Assembly: GCF_902499135.1 (NCBI RefSeq)
Contig: NZ_CABVPR010000025.1
Location: 1-64,000 of the forward strand
Source of the DNA: Burkholderia dolosa
GTDB lineage: Bacteria; Pseudomonadota; Gammaproteobacteria; Burkholderiales; Burkholderiaceae
Reading direction: 5' to 3'
DNA length: 64,000 nt
Within the stretch, counting starts at the first letter, position 1; every line of letters begins with the position of its first letter. Shown piece after piece: positions 1 through 10,230 of the stretch. The notes under the pieces are model-generated. The model saw nothing but the letters and a program-made list of their open reading frames with translations. It searched no databases and was not told the origin of the DNA. The position numbers and the translations under genes were made by a program.

Positions 1-2921
1 CCGCCCGGCGCGGTCGCATCGACGATCGCGCCGTTGCCGATGCCCACACCGTTGTCGCCGTTCACGACCGTCGTCGGGCCGACCGCGATCGACTCCGCAC
101 CGACCGCGAGCGAATCGCCGGCCGTCGAATTCGCATGGAAATACTTCTGGCCGGTCACCGCGAACGACTGCAGCGCGCCGGTCAGCTGCCGCACCGTGAC
201 CGCGTCCTGCTGGCCGGTGCCGTCCGCGACGTTGGTGATCTGCCGGTACGTGCGGTTCGTCGCGTCGCCGACCGACACCGCGCCGAGCAGCGTCTGGTCG
301 GTCGTGTCGAACGGAATCGACGCGCTGCCGTTGCGCAGGACGCCCGATGACGGCACGGTCGCCCGATCGGCGACCGAGCCCGAGCCGAGCGCGATGCTGC
401 CGTCCACGCGCGAGATCGCGTTCGGGCCGATCGCGACGCTGTCCACGCCGATCGCCTGGCTGTCCGGCGCGGTCGAATTCGCGTGGAAGTACTTGATCCC
501 GTGCGCGTTGATGTTGTCGAGCGCCGAGCCGACGTTGTTGTTGATCGTCGTCGAGCCGTCGGTGTTGTACGTGACGTACGACGGCGCCGAGATCGTGCCG
601 GTGGTCGGATCGTAGGTCGCGCCGCCGCCGATCGCGCCGGCCGTGCTGTTGCCGAGGTTCGTGTTGTTGTTCGTGATCGAGCTGATCGTGGTCGACAGCG
701 AGCCGATGCTCGTCGACGTTGCCGTAGATAGCGACGTCACGCTGCTGTTCGTCGTGCTCAGGCCGGTCGACAGCGAACCGATGCTCGACGACGTCGCGGT
801 CGACAACGACGTGAGGCCGCTCGTCGTCGTGCTGAGCCCGGTGGACAACGAGTTGATGCTCGACGACGTCGCCGTCGACAACGACGTGATGTTGCTGTTT
901 GCCGTGCTGAGGCCGGTGGACAGCGAGCCGATCCCGGTGGACAGCGAACCGGTAATGATCGACGTCGACGTCGACAGCGAAGTCAGGTTGCTGTTCGTCG
1001 TACTCAGGCCCGTCGACAGCGACCCGATGCTCGACGACGTGGCCGTCGACAGCGACGTGATGCTCGACGTCGTCGACGTCGACAGCGAATCGAGCGCCAG
1101 ATTCGTCGAATGGAGCTGGCTGCCGTTGATCGCGTCGGTCGAACTCGCACTGATCCGCCCCGCCGCGACGTTCTGGATCTGCCGCGGCGCGGCAGCGGAA
1201 CCGACGCTTACCACGTCGCCTGCTGCCGGCGTGCCGCCGGCGAACGTGTACGTTGCGCCGCCGATGACGGCGCTCGGCGTCTGCACGGCGGCCGACACCG
1301 TCGACGCGTTGCCGAGCACGACCGCGCCGTCGAGGCCCGTCGCGACGGTCACGCCGTTGCCGACGACGAACGCGTTGTTCGAATTGATCGTGTTGTTGTT
1401 GCCCAGCGAATACGAGCCCGAGCCGGTGATCGTGCTCGGATCGCCGATCGCGCCGGAGTTCGCGCCGCTGACGAGGTTGCCCGTACCGATGCTCACCGTG
1501 TTCGCGCCCGTCGCCTGCGCGCCCGCGCCCATCGCGATGGCATTCGTGCCCGACGCCTTCGCGTTCAGACCGATCGACGTAGTACCGCTTGCCGTGACGC
1601 CGATGCCGGCGTTCGTGCCGATCGCGACGTTGTCGTTGCCCGATACGAGGCTACCCGCGGAAGCGGCCAGCGTACCGTCATACGTGACCGTGCCGTCGCC
1701 CGTGCCCATCGCGACGTTGCGCGTGCCGGTGACGCCGGAGCCCGCGCCGCGCATCGCGCTCGCGATACCGCCGCCGACCGCGGTGTTCTGCGCGCCGCTG
1801 ACGAGCGTGCCGGTTGCAAGACCGACGGCGACCGAACCGGTATTCGCGGTGGTCGAGCCTGCGCCTGCACCCTGGCCCGCCGCAACGGTGCCGTCGCCGA
1901 TGGCGAGCGCCTGACCGCCGATCGCGAGTGCCGTGTTGCCGCTCGCTTTCGCGCCGTTGCCGACTGCGGTAGCGGCGGCATTCGTCGCCTGCGCATTCGG
2001 GCCCAGGGCGACTGCGTTGGCAGCGCTCGCCTGCGCGCTGATACCCATCGCGATACCGTAGAACCCGCTCACGGCGGACTGCCAACCGAGCGCAATGGCG
2101 TACTGATTCGTCGCACTCGCAGCCGTCCCGACGGCAATCGCGCCTTGCTGGGCAGCCGTCGCGCCCGCGCCGGCCGCGAACGTGTCCTGTGCCGAAGCCA
2201 TCGCGTTCCCGCCCAATGCGATCGCCTGCAGCGCGGTGGCGGACGACGAGTCACCGATCGCGATCGCCTGACCAGAGCCATGCGTGGCGGCACCCGTACC
2301 ACCCGTCGCAAAGGCACTCGGGCCGATCGCAATGTTGTTTGTGTCACTGGCCGCGGTCGAGCCCGCGGTAGCCGCGCCGACGGCGACCGAGCCTGCGCTC
2401 ACCGAGTTCGCGAAACTGCCGAGCGCGCTGCTGGAGGCGCCCTGAGCCTTCGCACCTGGTCCGAGCGCCGCGGAATTGAGGCCGCTCGCGTTCGACGACG
2501 TACCGAAAGCCGACGCACCTTGAGCAGTCGCCTGCGAAAAGATCCCGACCGCCGTACCGTTGACGCCGCTCGCCATCACATTCGCACCGATCGCGATCGC
2601 ACCGCTCGTGCTCGCTGCGTTTGCCGTACAACCGATCGCAATGCCATTGTTCGTGTTCGCGGTCGCGGTGCCCGGGCAGTTCGTGCCGGAAACCGCCACC
2701 TGCGCAGCCGCATCGCCGGACCACGCCAGCACGCCGCCGATCGCGGCCAGCGCCACGGCCGTCAGCGGGGACGGCACACCGCTCCACGTGCCGCCGGCTC
2801 TGTCGTCACATACGCCGCCGGCGCCGCGAATGCCGCCTTTGCCGTCGGCACGCGCGAGTTCCGACACGGCGACGAACGCGCAAAGCGACCGATTCCAGAT
2901 CGTTCGAAACACCTTGTTCAT
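1..2921 (-). CDS. Trimeric autotransporter adhesin (YadA/Hia type), C-terminus outside window
   Basis: The reading frame stays open from the ATG at 2921 to the left edge, giving 973 codons; the stalk end and membrane anchor lie outside. Residues 1-24 begin [13 protein letters not shown], an ESPR-type extended signal peptide, followed by a hydrophobic core and a likely cleavage after AAA at about residue 73. From residue 75 to 480 there are dozens of YadA-head-type repeats of the form AIAIGxxAxAxG. Near residue 620 a Ser/Thr-rich repetitive stalk begins, followed by a second head block containing KYFHANST twice and a neck-like DAVTVRQL. By family knowledge such proteins form homotrimers on the outer membrane and bind host matrix or other cells. 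GAGGTG lies 6 bases before the ATG. Gene family sure; ligand unknown. Confidence 0.95.
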   Translation of the reverse strand, partial: MNKVFRTIWNRSLCAFVAVSELARADGKGGIRGAGGVCDDRAGGTWSGVPSPLTAVALAAIGGVLAWSGDAAAQVAVSGTNCPGTATANTNNGIAIGCTANAASTSGAIAIGANVMASGVNGTAVGIFSQATAQGASAFGTSSNASGLNSAALGPGAKAQGASSSALGSFANSVSAGSVAVGAATAGSTAASDTNNIAIGPSAFATGGTGAATHGSGQAIAIGDSSSATALQAIALGGNAMASAQDTFAAGAGATAAQQGAIAVGTAASATNQYAIALGWQSAVSGFYGIAMGISAQASAANAVALGPNAQATNAAATAVGNGAKASGNTALAIGGQALAIGDGTVAAGQGAGAGSTTANTGSVAVGLATGTLVSGAQNTAVGGGIASAMRGAGSGVTGTRNVAMGTGDGTVTYDGTLAASAGSLVSGNDNVAIGTNAGIGVTASGTTSIGLNAKASGTNAIAMGAGAQATGANTVSIGTGNLVSGANSGAIGDPSTITGSGSYSLGNNNTINSNNAFVVGNGVTVATGLDGAVVLGNASTVSAAVQTPSAVIGGATYTFAGGTPAAGDVVSVGSAAAPRQIQNVAAGRISASSTDAINGSQLHSTNLALDSLSTSTTSSITSLSTATSSSIGSLSTGLSTTNSNLTSLSTSTSIITGSLSTGIGSLSTGLSTANSNITSLSTATSSSINSLSTGLSTTTSGLTSLSTATSSSIGSLSTGLSTTNSSVTSLSTATSTSIGSLSTTISSITNNNTNLGNSTAGAIGGGATYDPTTGTISAPSYVTYNTDGSTTINNNVGSALDNINAHGIKYFHANSTAPDSQAIGVDSVAIGPNAISRVDGSIALGSGSVADRATVPSSGVLRNGSASIPFDTTDQTLLGAVSVGDATNRTYRQITNVADGTGQQDAVTVRQLTGALQSFAVTGQKYFHANSTAGDSLAVGAESIAVGPTTVVNGDNGVGIGNGAIVDATAPG
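676..1090 (-). repeat. In-frame stalk repeats of the trimeric adhesin, about 75 bp period
   Basis: Within the adhesin gene, 25-codon units of the pattern [19 protein letters not shown] recur about four to five times with small substitutions, one unit being partly duplicated ([13 protein letters not shown]). They encode a low-complexity Ser/Thr stalk segment. Because units are similar at DNA level, stalk length can change by slippage or recombination without breaking the frame. Confidence 0.8.
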
Positions 2922-4256
2922 GCCTTCACCTCTGCTCTTGATTGATCTATCTGATAAGGAGAACGAATTTGCAAAAACAACGACGCACAGCGACAGCACA
3001 ACTGTTTCAGCTACGCCGACGGCATCGCCCACGCATTCGGGCGCACCGAAAATCGGGCGCAACGATCCACTCCGTGTGCCCGCGGCATCGCATGCGCCTC
3101 GACAAGGCGAACGAAGCCCCTCTCCACACGGAGATCAGAAAACGCGCAACAGGATCTTTAGGCCGAGACAGCCCGAAAAGACGAAGCGCCGATATGCGCC
3201 TGTCTCATGCAAACATTAGGGAGGGTTGTGACGTGCCTTCCCGCCTCGATCGACGGAAAGATCGCCAGTCAACGGACGACCGTGATGACCGTTTCGCACT
3301 GTCGGATCCGCAGCCAATCCGGCGTGACTGTATGTATTCATGTTCGTGCTCTTGTCGCAATGTGCAGCGAAATTGCGGATATCGAGGGCACCGTATCGGT
3401 GTCCCACGACCAATTTTTTGTACTTCGTTTGGACTGCCTGCGTCGTTTCTGCACTCGCTGCGGCGCATTTCCCCCAGCCCGGTCAAGCAAAAGTGCAGAC
3501 TCAGCGCACCTTTAAAACTTTCGCATACGGGTTTGTAATTGTCTACAGAAAAGTTAACGAATTGTTAAATTGTGGTCTGATAAATACGATAGTGAATGTG
3601 CCGATCGAGCGCGCCGTGGCGCGGCAGCCGCGTCGATATATTCTCGCGAGCCAATGGCAGGCTTTATCGTGAAATTAACCACTCCGAGTAATCAATAGCC
3701 GCGATTGGAGTCTGTATTGCCGTCTTCATTTCGACACGGCAATGCTCGGAGGAAAGATGCGTGCGCAACTACTGCCGCGCAGTCGGCGGACATGATAATG
3801 CGGCTCGTTGAGTTTGACGTCCGGGCCGACGTCGCGACACGGACCGGGCATCGAGATCCGCTGCGGTTCGTCGAAAGGAGCCGCGCGGTGCAGTGGCCGT
3901 AACGGCCGATGACTCGATCGGCTGACCTTTAGTCCGCCGCTCACGTTCTCCGCGACGGCACGCCAAAACCGGATCGGCCGCAGTTTGGAACCGCGGCGCG
4001 CTTCAACGTGACTCGATGCCACGACTGACTGCCCGAGATGTGAAAGTGTTCCGTTGTATCGGCGGTATCGGACGCGTCGCGATCACGTCGGGGCTTCAGG
4101 CCCACGCGCATTCGCGGCCGTGCCCAAACAGAGTCCGGCACGGCCGCGAGCATGCCGGCGAGATGGCTTCACCGAAAACGTGAATCACCACCTCATCCGC
4201 GTGCATCGCACGACCGCTGCCATACAGCGCGCGATACCGGCATTGCGACGGTACTA
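2922..4256. other. Gene-free interval between the two adhesin genes
   Basis: About 1.3 kb with no open frame that has a convincing start, ribosome binding site or recognisable product; the short Arg/Ser-rich frames look like chance openings in GC-rich DNA. Base composition changes within it: 3515-3620 is clearly AT-richer than its surroundings and contains an inverted repeat at 3554-3568. The interval must hold the promoter of the leftward trimeric adhesin and the end of the autotransporter transcript. Confidence 0.6.
3554..3568. promoter_or_regulatory. AT-rich inverted repeat upstream of adhesin gene
   Basis: TTAAC-gaatt-GTTAA is a perfect 5-5-5 inverted repeat inside the most AT-rich stretch of the interval, about 630 bp upstream of the adhesin start. 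It could be an operator or nucleoid-protein target; there is no direct evidence for either. Confidence 0.3.
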
Positions 4257-7200
4257 CTACCAGCCATAACGCAGCCCGGCCTGCACCGCCAGATTGCGTC
4301 GCGCGTCGCCGCCAATGTGGTGCGCGTATTTGACTTGCGTCGTCAACTGCATCGACTTGCCCAATTGCGCCGATACGCCCGCGCCCAGTTCGTACCATGT
4401 CCGCGCGAATTCGCCGGGCACCGCGCTCCCCGCGATGACGGTCGTCCCCATCGGCGTGAAGTCGTGCAGCACGTCGGCCGTCAGATACGGCGTCGCTGCA
4501 CTCGTTGCCGATGCATCGGCCATGTTGGCCTTGAACAAACGGATGCCGGCCCGGCCGCGCAGCGCGTGCGTCGTATTGCCCGATACCGATGAAACCGCGT
4601 CGTCGAAGTGATTCAGATGCGTGTACTGATACATCAACTGCATCTGCGGCTCGATCGCGAACAGACCGGCGACGGCAAACGGCTGGCCGGCCTCGACCGA
4701 CATGCCAGCGCCATATCCGTTCTGCACGCCCTTGCCGCGATACGCGTCGCCATACTCGGTTCGGTAGTGCGTGACTTGCGCAACCGCGTCGACGTAGCCG
4801 CTGCCGGCAAAGTAACGCGTCAGGTATGCGCCCAGCGATTGCGCATGCATTTCGGCGGTCCCCGTCTGCGTCGACAACCCGACGATCGAGCGGAGGCGAT
4901 CGTCGAAGCTCGCCGACATCGAACCGATCGTGGCCGTCACGCCCGCGTGCGTGCTGCCGCTGGCTGCGTTCGAGCGCAGCGTCCAGTCCTTGCCGAACTG
5001 CGCAAAATACGTCCGCGAATCCGCGGAGAAACGCCCGGCACTCGCGTCCAGCCCGTTGCCGCCCACTCGTCCCCATACGGCATCGCGATGCGTGCCTTGC
5101 GCCCCTTCCAGTGCAGCGACATCGCCGACCCGCTCGTGCAGACGCCCGAGCACCGAGAAGCCGTAGTCGACGTTGAGCGCCGGCATCAACGCATAGCCCG
5201 CGACGGCCGGCCGATAAAGCGGCACCGGCTCCGCGCCCTGGACCGGTGCGACCGAACCCGGCGCGCCCGAGCCGGGCGTACCCGAGCCCGGAATACCGGC
5301 GTCGACGATGGTCGAGCGCAGATACCAGTCTTGTGCCGACTGAGCGCCGCCCTGGTAAAGCAGATATTGGTATGCGCCGCCCTGGACCGGGCCCGCGAGC
5401 TGGAAGCTGCCGGACGTGGACTGGACACCCTGATAGACCTGACGCTGAACCACCCGGTCCGCCGCGGCCGTCGCCTGCTGAACGCTGCTCGCGCTCGCCT
5501 GCGGACCGACCTCGACGACGAGGATCCCGTCGCCGACCGTCTTCGCGCCGACGCCGCTCGCGCGAACTGCAATCGCGGTTTGACCGCTTGCCTGCCCGTG
5601 CACGACGAGCCGGTCGGTTTGCGACGCTGCGCCGCCCTCGTTGAGCACCGTGTTGAGGACCAGCCGGCCGCCGCCCGCGTAATTGCCGCCGACGTCCAGC
5701 ACGTTACCGGGCCGGCCGTTCGCCGCGGCGAGTTGCAAAGTGCCGCTGTTGGCCAGCGAGCCGCCGATTTGCAGCGTGCCGGTCGGGCCCGCGGACAACG
5801 CCGTCAGTGCATTCGCCGGTGCAAGCGTGCCGCCGTTTTGCACGGAGCCGGCGATGTGTCCGTATCCGCCGAGCGACGCACCCGACGCGACGGAGATGTC
5901 TCCCGACCCGCTCGTCGCCAGTGGATGCAACGCATCGCCGATCGCCAGCGCGCCGGCAGCGACCGTCGTGCCGCCCGCGTAGCTGTTGTTGCCGGTCAGA
6001 ATCGTCGTGCCGGTCCCGCTTTGAGTCACCGCGCCGCTACCGGAAATCGTGCCGCCGTACGTGACGGTATCGGCGCGGGCAAAAGCCAGCTTGCCATTGT
6101 TCAGCACGTTGCCGACGATGCCGCCCGATGTACCGCCGTTGCCGAGTTGCAGCGTACCGGCCGAAATCGTCGTACCGCCTGTATATGTGTTGTTGCCGCC
6201 GAGCACCGTCGTGCCGGTGCCGAGCTGCGCGAGCGCGCCGCTGCCCGAGATCGTGCCGCCGAACGACACGGTATCGGATCGGTTGAACGCCAGCGTGCCG
6301 TTGTTCGTCACGTCGCCGACGATCGAGCCCGACGTGCCGCCGTTGCCGAGTTGCAGCGTGCCGGCCGAAATCGTCGTGCCGCCCGTATAGCTGTTGTTGC
6401 CCGTCAGCACCGTCGTGCCGGTACCGATCTGCGTGAGCGCGCCGCTGCCGGACACCGCGCCGCCAAACGTCGCGGTATCGGAACGATCGAACGCCAACGT
6501 GCCGTTGTTCGTCACGTCGCCGACGATCGCACCCGACGTACCGCCGTTGCCGAGCTGCAGCGTGCCGGCCGAGATCGTCGTGCCGCCCGTGTACGTGTCG
6601 TTCGCGGTGAGCAGCAACGTGCCGCCATCCGTCTTCGTCAGCGCGCCGCTGCCGCCGATCGGGCCGGTCAACGTCAGATTGCCGGTCGTCTGGAATGTCC
6701 CGCCGCCCGCGTTCAGCGTGATCGCACGCGCGGACGCAAAGTCGGCCGTATTGCGCAGCGTGCCGCCGCCGAACGACAGCGAACCGCTTGCATCGCCAAG
6801 ATTGGCGTCGCCGGCCACTTGCAGCGTGCCGCCATTGACGGTGGTGCCGCCCAAATACGTGTTGTTGCCGCCGAGCACCGTCGTGCCGGTGCCGAGCTGC
6901 GCGAGCGCGCCGCTGCCCGAGATCGTGCCGCCGAACGACACGGTATCGGATCGGTTGAACGCCAGCGTGCCGTTGTTTGTCACGTTGCCCGTGATCGAAC
7001 CCGACGCGCCGCCATTGCCCAGTTGCAGCGTGCCGGCCGAAATCGTCGTGCCGCCTGCATAGGTATTGTTGCCCGTCAGCACCGTCGTGCCGGTACCGAT
7101 CTGCGCGAGCGCACCGCTGCCGGACACCGCGCCGCCAAACGTCGCGGTATCGGAACGATTGAACGCCAACGTGCCGTTGTTCGTCACGTCGCCGACGATC

Positions 7201-8558
7201 GAACCCGACGTACCGCCGTTGCCGAGCTGCAGCGTGCCCGCCGAAATCGTCGTGCCGCCCGTGTACGTGTTGTCGCCCGTGAACGTCGCCGTGCCGGTTC
7301 CGACCTTGGTCAGCGCGCCTGTCCCGCTGAACGGGGACGCTGCGGTGACATTGAAAGCGCCGGTATCGAGCGTGAGCCCGCCCGCCGCGATGTTGAGCCC
7401 GGTAGCGGTAAAGCCGCTGATGAACGCCGTGTTGCTCGCCGTTGCGCGCAAGGTGGCGCCGTCGAAGTTGACCTGCGCGGTGCCCGGTCCGCCGGTGAGC
7501 GCCTGCGTCGCCAGCGTGCCGCTGCTCGACAGATTGAGCGTGCCCTTTGCGGCGGGGAGCGCGGTCACCGTTACCGTATTGGCGGTCACCACCGCGCCGT
7601 CGGAAACTGTCAGCGTACTGCCGGTGCTGTACAGGCCGATGTTGAGCGCGCCGCCGGTGCTCAACCGGGAGCCTGCGCCGTCGACCGTGATTGCACCGGC
7701 TCCGCTCGTACTGAGGGTTAGTCCACCAATAGTGATGTTGCCGGTGGCCGTCACAGCGGCGCCGTTTGCAATGTTCAGCGTTCCGACTCCGGCGCCGTTG
7801 CCGCGGCCCAGGCCAACCGTCAAAGCTCCACCGACGTTCCACTGCGATCCAGCGCCGGAAATGCTGCCGGTACTGTTCGAGTTGCTCGCCGCAATAGTGG
7901 CGCCACCCGTCGTGAGCGTGCTTCCATTCGTTACGTTCAGCACGCCGCGACCGCCTGAAGTCTGTCCCACAGCCAGGTTGCTCGCCAAGCTGGCGGTGGC
8001 ACCATTGGCAACGTTCAGCGTGCCGGTACTGCCAAGGGCCGCACCGAAGATAGTCGACGACGCCATGGACCAGCTCGAGCCCGTCCCCGTCACGGTGATG
8101 GTGGCATTGGTCGCTCCCGAACTCTGACCAATTTGATTCGTGCCCGTCGTCACGCTGGACGACAGCGTGCTGCCGTTCTGAATCGTCAGCGCGCTCGTTC
8201 CCGTCGCGGTGCCCATCTGCAGGTTGCCGATCGTCGAGTTCACCGCGCCGGAGACACCCAGCACCGTCGGATTCGGCGAGTTCGTGTTGATCGTCACCGT
8301 CGCCGTGCCGCTTGGTGCCGCGCCCGTCGACCAGTTGCTTCCCACCGTCCAGTCGCTGCTCGTCGTGCCGTGCCATACCTGCGCGGTAGCCGGCGACGAC
8401 CAGCAGCCGATCGCCAGCGCGCCGATGCCGACGCTCACGACCAGCGCCTGGCATCGGCCGCTGTCCGCGCCGCTCTTGCTGCGTCGCGTGGTCAGTTCCG
8501 ACGCGACCACCCAGGTGCCGAGCGCCTTCGACCAGATAATGCGGAACATGTGATTCAT
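4257..8558 (-). CDS. Classical (type Va) autotransporter with PATR repeats
   Basis: A 1433-residue surface protein. The ATG at 8558 was chosen because AGGA lies 8-9 bases before it and because it gives an ESPR-type start (MNHMFRIIWSKALGTWVVASEL); an in-frame extension of 98 codons upstream is Arg-rich and unlike a signal peptide. Cleavage is likely after ATA at residue 59. Residues 60-400 are Gly/Ser/Thr-rich beta-helix type. Residues about 413-873 carry passenger-associated transport repeats (GTGTTVLTGNNTYTGGTTIS). The last roughly 290 residues are an autotransporter beta barrel ending in an aromatic residue (LRYGW). It should be exported by Sec and inserted in the outer membrane with the passenger displayed. 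No protease or lipase motif was seen, so an adhesin-like role is inferred. Confidence 0.93.
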   Translation of the reverse strand: MNHMFRIIWSKALGTWVVASELTTRRSKSGADSGRCQALVVSVGIGALAIGCWSSPATAQVWHGTTSSDWTVGSNWSTGAAPSGTATVTINTNSPNPTVLGVSGAVNSTIGNLQMGTATGTSALTIQNGSTLSSSVTTGTNQIGQSSGATNATITVTGTGSSWSMASSTIFGAALGSTGTLNVANGATASLASNLAVGQTSGGRGVLNVTNGSTLTTGGATIAASNSNSTGSISGAGSQWNVGGALTVGLGRGNGAGVGTLNIANGAAVTATGNITIGGLTLSTSGAGAITVDGAGSRLSTGGALNIGLYSTGSTLTVSDGAVVTANTVTVTALPAAKGTLNLSSSGTLATQALTGGPGTAQVNFDGATLRATASNTAFISGFTATGLNIAAGGLTLDTGAFNVTAASPFSGTGALTKVGTGTATFTGDNTYTGGTTISAGTLQLGNGGTSGSIVGDVTNNGTLAFNRSDTATFGGAVSGSGALAQIGTGTTVLTGNNTYAGGTTISAGTLQLGNGGASGSITGNVTNNGTLAFNRSDTVSFGGTISGSGALAQLGTGTTVLGGNNTYLGGTTVNGGTLQVAGDANLGDASGSLSFGGGTLRNTADFASARAITLNAGGGTFQTTGNLTLTGPIGGSGALTKTDGGTLLLTANDTYTGGTTISAGTLQLGNGGTSGAIVGDVTNNGTLAFDRSDTATFGGAVSGSGALTQIGTGTTVLTGNNSYTGGTTISAGTLQLGNGGTSGSIVGDVTNNGTLAFNRSDTVSFGGTISGSGALAQLGTGTTVLGGNNTYTGGTTISAGTLQLGNGGTSGGIVGNVLNNGKLAFARADTVTYGGTISGSGAVTQSGTGTTILTGNNSYAGGTTVAAGALAIGDALHPLATSGSGDISVASGASLGGYGHIAGSVQNGGTLAPANALTALSAGPTGTLQIGGSLANSGTLQLAAANGRPGNVLDVGGNYAGGGRLVLNTVLNEGGAASQTDRLVVHGQASGQTAIAVRASGVGAKTVGDGILVVEVGPQASASSVQQATAAADRVVQRQVYQGVQSTSGSFQLAGPVQGGAYQYLLYQGGAQSAQDWYLRSTIVDAGIPGSGTPGSGAPGSVAPVQGAEPVPLYRPAVAGYALMPALNVDYGFSVLGRLHERVGDVAALEGAQGTHRDAVWGRVGGNGLDASAGRFSADSRTYFAQFGKDWTLRSNAASGSTHAGVTATIGSMSASFDDRLRSIVGLSTQTGTAEMHAQSLGAYLTRYFAGSGYVDAVAQVTHYRTEYGDAYRGKGVQNGYGAGMSVEAGQPFAVAGLFAIEPQMQLMYQYTHLNHFDDAVSSVSGNTTHALRGRAGIRLFKANMADASATSAATPYLTADVLHDFTPMGTTVIAGSAVPGEFARTWYELGAGVSAQLGKSMQLTTQVKYAHHIGGDARRNLAVQAGLRYGW
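5940..7320 (-). repeat. Near-identical tandem repeats encoding about 68-residue PATR units
   Basis: Five to six units of about 204 bp encode GGTTISAGTLQLGNGG and TNNGTLAFNRSDT blocks. The segment 6187-6305 is identical, by my reading, to 6859-6977: 119 bp without a mismatch, 672 bp (224 codons) apart. One interposed unit has a divergent middle (around 6600-6840). Recombination between copies would keep the frame. Confidence 0.88.
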
Positions 8559-9720
8559 TGTTGTTTTCCTGTCGGTGAGTGATCGGTTCAAAGGCCCTTG
8601 CAGGTGGCAGCTCGTTGCGCCGCCGGGACTGGACATGCAAGATATCCGTCGATGCGTCGCCGCGAGGTTCCGCACTGCGCGACGCGCATCGAATCGACGC
8701 GTTATTCGAGTCTTTCGAGAACGCTTTCGAAAACGATTGAAAATGCTGCTTTCAAGATTCCGGCGCTTCCTGCCACGACGCCTGTACGGTTTCCATACCG
8801 ATAAGCCGACGCACTGACGCTTCGCCTGTTGCCTGTCGCTGCGTTTCGGCATTCTCCGAACCGGCGACCGGCATCACGCGCGGCAAATAACTGCTTTGCT
8901 GAAAAGGCCATCGCGCTGTTTGCAAACCGGCCGCAACGCACACCGCGCTGCCGCATATCGCCGAAGACGACCGATCGCGCACGACGGCAGCCGCCGAACG
9001 GCGTGTCGTTCGCGCGAAAGAGTCAGTAACGGTTGAACCGGAAGTCCGCGAGCAGCACGCTCAGAGCCGGCGGGCAAACCCGCGGCGCGAATCGGAAAGC
9101 GCTGACGAAAGCAGTGATGACGCAGTCGGATGCATTCGCATCTGCGTGGAAGAAGCGTGGCCCGGCGCATCGCCAGCCCGTCGCTGTCGCAGGATCAGTA
9201 CCTTTGTATTGGCATTTTGCGCACTGTGCGTCATACACCCACCCCACCAGACGGATTTCTTGTCGTGAATATGCGCAGCCGTCGCGGGCTGCGTCAGTGT
9301 TTCATCACATTACCGGCATCGATATGCATCGTCTACCGATGCCAATTCATTTTTCATTTGATTTGGCTTGCGAATTCCGTCATGTTCGATTACACCCGGG
9401 ACGCCCGGTTGTCGGGCTCGACACCACAGCGCCGATCGCCTCGGAACGCCGGCATGCAGCGGCGTTTGACAAGCCATTCCGGCATCCGACGCGCGGTTGC
9501 GACGCCGGATTGCCCAGCAACGATGCTAAAGGGGGAAGATCAGACGAATGTTTGATGAATCGCCCGTTTTGTTTGGTCGGGCGTACGCGGCCCGACCGTC
9601 ACGCGCAGCGAGCGCTCCACCGCCACGCGCGGACGGATTCGACGCACCGGCGCGACGCACGCAAATCGTCAATCGATCGACCGCTCAGGTCGATCGATAT
9701 CGCGATCGTTCAGCGACCGT
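8559..9720. other. Gene-free interval upstream of the autotransporter
   Basis: About 1.16 kb without a supportable gene. It contains the autotransporter's ribosome binding site and presumably its promoter, and AT-richer patches near 8690-8760 and 9200-9380. A 74-codon leftward frame ending at 9023 (C-terminus LLADFRFNRY) lacks a ribosome binding site and a recognisable family and is not called. Confidence 0.55.
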
Positions 9721-10125
9721 TCAGCGATCGACCTTCGAATCCGATACGACGGCAATCGCTTCGACTTCGATCAGCGCGTCGGGCGAAAAGAGCGCCGCCA
9801 CCTCGACGAGGCTCTCCGCCGGATACGGTGCCGAAAACCATTTGCGCCGTACGTCGACCATCTTGTCGAGATACGACATCGACGACAGGAATACCGTCGT
9901 CTTGACGACGCGGTCCATCCCGGAGCCGGCCGCTTCCAGTACGCGCGCCAGATTGCCGAAAGCGCGCTCGGCCTGGCGTTCGAAGTCGCCCGGCCCGTCG
10001 ATCCGGCCGTCGTCGCCGATCGCCGGCTGGCCCGACACGAACACGAAGTCCCCTACCCGGATTGCCTGTGATAATAGGAACGGCGCATAAGGATCGGGAT
10101 GGATATGTACTTGTTCGATTTTCAA
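9721..10125 (-). CDS. RidA family protein (YjgF/YER057c/UK114)
   Basis: A 134-residue protein whose central FVSGQPAIGDDGRI and terminal EVEAIAV segments are typical of the RidA superfamily, which hydrolyses reactive enamine/imine intermediates or serves as a ring-opening deaminase in catabolic operons. The TTG at 10125 is chosen as start because GGAGG lies 6 bases before it and MKIEQVHIHPDP matches usual RidA length; an upstream in-frame ATG would add about ten residues. The Arg that binds carboxylates in canonical RidA could not be placed with certainty, so this may be one of the Rid1-7 subgroups. It is divergent from the LysR gene 105 bp away, which probably controls it. Confidence 0.88.
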   Translation of the reverse strand: MKIEQVHIHPDPYAPFLLSQAIRVGDFVFVSGQPAIGDDGRIDGPGDFERQAERAFGNLARVLEAAGSGMDRVVKTTVFLSSMSYLDKMVDVRRKWFSAPYPAESLVEVAALFSPDALIEVEAIAVVSDSKVDR

Positions 10126-10230
10126 GAGCGACCTCCGGGTTCGACTCGTCATCAGGGACCGCAGTATCGGTCCAGCGCCCGGGCGCAACAAATGGTCAAT
10201 TCTCACCTTACGGATGAACGCTTTTAATCC

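Noticed and set aside
670-1100. CRISPR-like array suggested by regular 75-bp repeats
   Set aside because: Units are contiguous, in frame with the adhesin, and have no unique spacers between identical short repeats.
643-2945. Long rightward frames opposite the trimeric adhesin
   Set aside because: They are antisense openings of the repeated adhesin sequence; the leftward frame has ESPR, heads, necks and a ribosome binding site.
3340-3672. 110-codon rightward frame in the AT-rich part of the first interval
   Set aside because: No ribosome binding site, mixed composition and no recognised family; better explained as regulatory DNA.
4608-7721. Rightward open frame of 1037 codons opposite the autotransporter, and a 867-codon leftward frame at 6037-8640 in another phase
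   Set aside because: Arg/Ala-rich mirror frames of a repetitive GC-rich gene. The encoded repeats follow the autotransporter repeats and no start region or family is recognisable.
9023-9247. 74-codon leftward frame ending LLADFRFNRY, considered as an outer-membrane-protein remnant
   Set aside because: Only the aromatic end is suggestive; no other barrel features and no ribosome binding site.
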